A stretch of 64,000 bases of DNA. Origin: Aselliscus stoliczkanus (lineage: Eukaryota; Chordata; Mammalia; Chiroptera; Hipposideridae). The position numbers were made by a program, and so were the translations under genes. The notes beneath the pieces were generated by a model. That model did no database searches. It was not told the origin of the DNA and worked only from the letters and a program-made list of their open reading frames with translations. Below are positions 60,685-64,000 of this stretch, piece after piece (within the stretch, counting starts at the first letter, position 1; every line of letters begins with the position of its first letter). Location: the NCBI GenBank assembly GCA_033961575.1, contig CM066736.1, positions 89,201,352 to 89,265,351 of the forward strand. The letters run 5' to 3'.

Positions 60685-61088
60685 TCTTTTCCGTTAGGAG
60701 CTCCATGTGGAGACTCTGAAGAGGATGGGTGGCCCAGAGGGACAAAAATGGAATTCTGGAACTGGTCCTAGCCTGGAGGGAAGGAACATGACTTAATCTC
60801 TGGAATGAAGGAGAAAGGTCTTGGTCTGGCCTTGCTCTGCCTTATCTCTGCTCAGCCATTGACCTTGGTGACGGTTGGCTTTCATTTTATTTTTCGTCTT
60901 TCTGTAATTTCCTACCAGGACCTCTGAGATCCCAGCTGCTGCTTGTTACACTGTTTATAGAGAAAAAAAGCTCAACTTCTGAGCCCAAAGGGACTCATCC
61001 TTTCTGACAAGCTCCGTGTGAGGAATTGCTGAATTGTGGGATGGCACTGCTTTTGGCACAGGGCCCTGGTAGGCTTCTTCCTGATGAG
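60685..61088. other. Unique intron sequence
   Basis: No exon or named repeat recognised. Confidence 0.4.
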
Positions 61089-61090
61089 TA

Positions 61091-61303
61091 CAGAGGGTGC
61101 CAAAAAAACGTATACACAATTTCAGAAAGGAAAAAAAACTATTAAAATTGCAATACAATGAATGACGCTAGCATTCATTTAATTAACGCCATCTTTTGAA
61201 CTAACGTCATACTATACATTGCTATCGTAATTCAATTCAACTTAAAAAATTAATACATAGATAACCTCTCTTAAAATGTGTACATTTTTTGGCAGCCCCA
61301 GTG
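61091..61303. mobile_element. Small mariner-type MITE
   Basis: About 213 bp with inverted ends ('cagagggtgccaaaaaaacg' left; complement of the right end 'cactggggctgccaaaaaat'). TA precedes the left end; the right partner is TT, probably mutated. AT-rich interior, no frame. Confidence 0.65.
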
Positions 61304-61576
61304 TTTTTATTTGAATGGAATAATTTTGAATCAGTAGCAGGAGCAAAACACTGAAAATTATAAGACTAAGTGAAAATTATCAGTCCAAGTGATTGACTAG
61401 GTTACCTTGGTCAAGTCACTTCCCCCTTGCATATTTACTTGACATAAGGTAGGGACTGTGTTTTAGTCATTCCTGTGTCCCACATACCTGGCATGCGACC
61501 TGACTAAATAGGTGTAAGTTTATTATGAAATAAGTTAATCCGCTCATCTCTTAAATGAGGGAATTGGACTCTTTGT

Positions 61577-62042
61577 TTTTAAGATTTTATTGGGGAATTG
61601 GGGGAGGGGAACAGCGTTGGGGAATTGGGTAAGGGGAACAGACAAGTTGCTGTCCTTTTTTTGTTGTTGTTGTTCTTCAGTCTAGTTGTGGAGGACATTG
61701 CTTCACTGGCCCATGTTGGTATCATCATTGCAGTCTTCTCGGATGAGGCAGATCGGTTGCTGGCCTCTGGACGGCCACTCATAGCGGCTCTTGGCAGCTC
61801 ACACTGGTTGCCAGCTGCTCTTGCTGGCTTCTGGCCACTCACTGTAGCCTATGGCAGCCCACTGCAGCAGGGGCTGCAGCTATGCTGTCCCCACGGACTC
61901 ACAGCAGCCCAGCTCTAGGTGGAGCTGTTGTTCACCATCTTAGCTGTAGAGGGCAGTGTCACTGGCCCTCATATGTGGGATCCGAACCGGGGCCGCTGGT
62001 GTCCCAAGCCAGCTCTTAACGAGTGCACCACTCGGCCGGCCC
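61577..62042 (-). mobile_element. Bat SINE, long type
   Basis: Full-length inverted copy ending '...accactcggccggccc', with a TTG run in the body (61663-61675). Imperfect duplications, tggactctttg / tggattttttg. Confidence 0.92.
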
Positions 62043-62109
62043 TGGATTTTTTGATTTTTAAAACTCATTCCAATTCTGAAAGTACATTGGTCTATGAGGA
62101 TTTATATGC

Positions 62110-62500
62110 TTTAGTTATAAAATAATAAGTACTGTCATTTATTTAGCACCTACTATTTGCACTGTGTGAAGCTCTTTACATATTTATTTAGATGATTTTT
62201 TAAATTTTAAAATTTTATCTGTTCTTTAGAAATATTATGGTCCCTTGGGCAATAGGCCCATAAGGACAGCACCTGTGCCTGATTACTGTTGTGGCACTAG
62301 TGCTAAACACAATCCTAGGCTCAATAAGTATTTATTGTACAAGTACATGGATGGGATATCTTACCATTACAACTTAGCTCCATCTTACACATAAGAAAGT
62401 TCAGGTTCAAAGGTCATAGAAGTAGTTAGTGGCTAAGAAGAAGGATTTAAATCCAATCCTGTCTAATTTTAAAATTGGTGCCTTAACACCACAATGCCTC
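62110..62500 (-). repeat. MIR-like pieces
   Basis: 'ttatttagcacctactattt' near 62136 and 'ccatcttacacataagaaag' near 62381 are inverted MIR blocks, with L2-like sequence between. Confidence 0.55.
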
Positions 62501-62939
62501 TACTTATTTGAGGTTTTAATTGAAAATTTGAAAGGAAGGAAGGGATTTGAAGGATGGTGATGGGCTTAGAGGTTGGGCACAGAAGTTTAAGTATACATAA
62601 TAGGAATTGGCAAATATCTCTAGCACCTTAAGAAAACAAAGGGATTATAATAGCAGTTACTATTCATTAGGTACTTGAATTATTGAGTAATTAATAAGTG
62701 GAATTGAAAAACCACTTTCATAGTTTTAGTTATCATCTGTTCGTTGACAACTCTCAAATTTGTGTTTTCAGCTCAGACTTCTTCTCTGAACTTTAGACTT
62801 GTGTATCCAACCACTTAATTGACATTTTGGATGTGTACTTGGCATTTTAAATTTAACAAGTTCACACTTACATTTAGTCTGTCAGCAAATCTTATCGTTT
62901 CTACCTTTAGGCCTCAGATCATTGCCTCTTAATTAGTTT
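62500..62939. other. Unique AT-rich intron sequence
   Basis: No exon or named repeat recognised. Confidence 0.35.
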
Positions 62940-63535
62940 CCCTGCCTTTGCTCTTGCCTGCCTATAGTTCCAAACAGAGCAGCCAGAGTAATCTTTTCAA
63001 AACATAAATCCAATTGTATAGCTCTTCTGTTCAAAATCACTTAGTGGCTTCCCTTCGATCTCAGAAAAAAAGCTCAAGTCCTGAGAGTGACTTGGGTCCC
63101 AGAGTTACTGGCTTATCCTTACCCCCTCTCCACCTGCTCACCCTGCCCCATTGCTTCCTCACTGTTCTTTGAAGGGGACAGATAGGTTCTTGGCTCAAGG
63201 CCTTTCCATTTGTTCTTCCCTTTCTCTTAACTTTCTGTGCTGGCTCATTATCTCATTTCCTTCAGATTTTTGGTCAGATGTCATCTTTTCAGTGGCCTTC
63301 TTCAGTCATTTTATTAAAAATAGCAACCCTTCCCCATAGCATACCTCATCCTCTATTTTCTATTTTATTTTTCTCCATAGCGTATTTATTACCCTCTGAC
63401 ATTTTTTTTTTTTTTTTGGTCCACTCCCTGTTAGTTCTGTAAGAGCAATGATTTTTATTTATTGCTGAACCCTCAGTGCCTAAAATACTGACTGGCACAT
63501 AACTTATTAGATACTTGTTGAATGAAATATTTTGG
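62940..63535 (+). repeat. LINE-2 3' end
   Basis: 'cagatgtcatcttttcagtg', 'tttctccatagcgtatttat' and 'actggcacataacttattag' then 'tacttgttgaatgaa' follow L2 order. The best L2 match in the window. Confidence 0.75.
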
Positions 63536-63690
63536 GCCAGGTACTCTGCTAGATACTTTATATTCATTTGTTTACTTCTTAACCTTGCAAGATACCACTA
63601 TTACTTCATTTTACCAATGAGGAAAGTGATTTATCCAAGGTTGTATGGCTAGAAAGTTATAAAGCCTAGACCTGTTTCACTTATATATTG
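63536..63690 (-). repeat. MIR fragment
   Basis: 'ttcattttaccaatgaggaa' and 'ccaaggttgtatggctagaa' in inverted MIR order. Confidence 0.65.
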
Positions 63691-64000
63691 CCAGGCTCAA
63701 ATGAAATACTATAGAATGGCAGAGTCTAAATATTGTTGCTTTGCTGCTGCATGGAGTGTGTAAACCACAGGCCTGGAAGCCAGAAGAAAGGCAGAGTCTG
63801 AGTGTCCTGAACTGGGCATTGTCCATTCATTCACATGGAAACCCACTGATATCTGTGATGCTGCTGCAGCTGGAAACCCGAAACGCCTAGAAAAACCTTT
63901 GTGTAAGATCTGCCTGTGCACTACTTGACAACACCTTTGGCTCGTCAGAAGAATTTTGTGATGATTTGAAAAATTTTATCCCCTCTTCTCTAGGAAAGAC
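63691..64000. other. Unique intron sequence to the window end
   Basis: No named repeat. A T/C tract followed by AG lies seven bases before the end of the window. Confidence 0.4.

Noticed and set aside
63994..64000. Start of STIM1 exon 2
   Set aside because: The exon should continue the luminal region with a Phe-Cys-Arg-Ile codon run in phase 1. gaaagac does not fit.

Overview
This is vertebrate nuclear DNA, and almost certainly from a bat. It has split genes, two CpG islands and a dense load of retroposons. Many are near-identical tRNA-derived SINEs with the head 'ggccggccgagtggcgcagtgg', which resembles the Rhin-type SINEs of horseshoe, leaf-nosed and related bats; the species call is an inference. 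There is no bacterial content and no operon, and most long open frames are artefacts of GC-rich or repeat DNA.

Layout. Positions 1-3832 look like intron 1 of RHOG, transcribed leftwards. A CpG island at about 3540-4150 holds its predicted non-coding exon 1, whose splice donor lies at 3833/3832 on the minus strand. Its coding exon is outside the window. Positions 4150-12100 are intergenic, with SINEs, an old L1 fragment and a mariner remnant. A second CpG island (about 12100-13730) is the STIM1 promoter and first exon. The first 46 codons of STIM1 (signal peptide and start of the luminal domain) lie at 13518-13656 and end in a consensus donor. Everything to the right (13657-64000) is the beginning of the very long STIM1 intron 1. 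No further STIM1 exon is visible. The RHOG-STIM1 head-to-head order matches human 11p15.4.

Intron 1 is mostly a fossil bed. It holds ancient MIR and LINE-2 pieces, several 3' ends of L1, small TA-flanked mariner-type elements, a nested LTR/ERV block (about 50266-52250) and 22 bat SINE copies, most with readable target-site duplications. The SINEs come as modular types: head-only, head plus partial second head, dimer or trimer of tRNA-like heads, and a long type ending in an AATAAA tail.

I found no undescribed multi-gene system. The most notable signals are: all 14 head-only SINEs in intron 1 lie antisense to STIM1 and each offers a T-tract/AG acceptor; the modular SINE series; an upstream ORF overlapping the STIM1 start; a 16-bp perfect inverted repeat in the STIM1 core promoter; divergent CTCF-like motifs at the two promoters; and a 46-bp perfect AT palindrome formed at a SINE tail.
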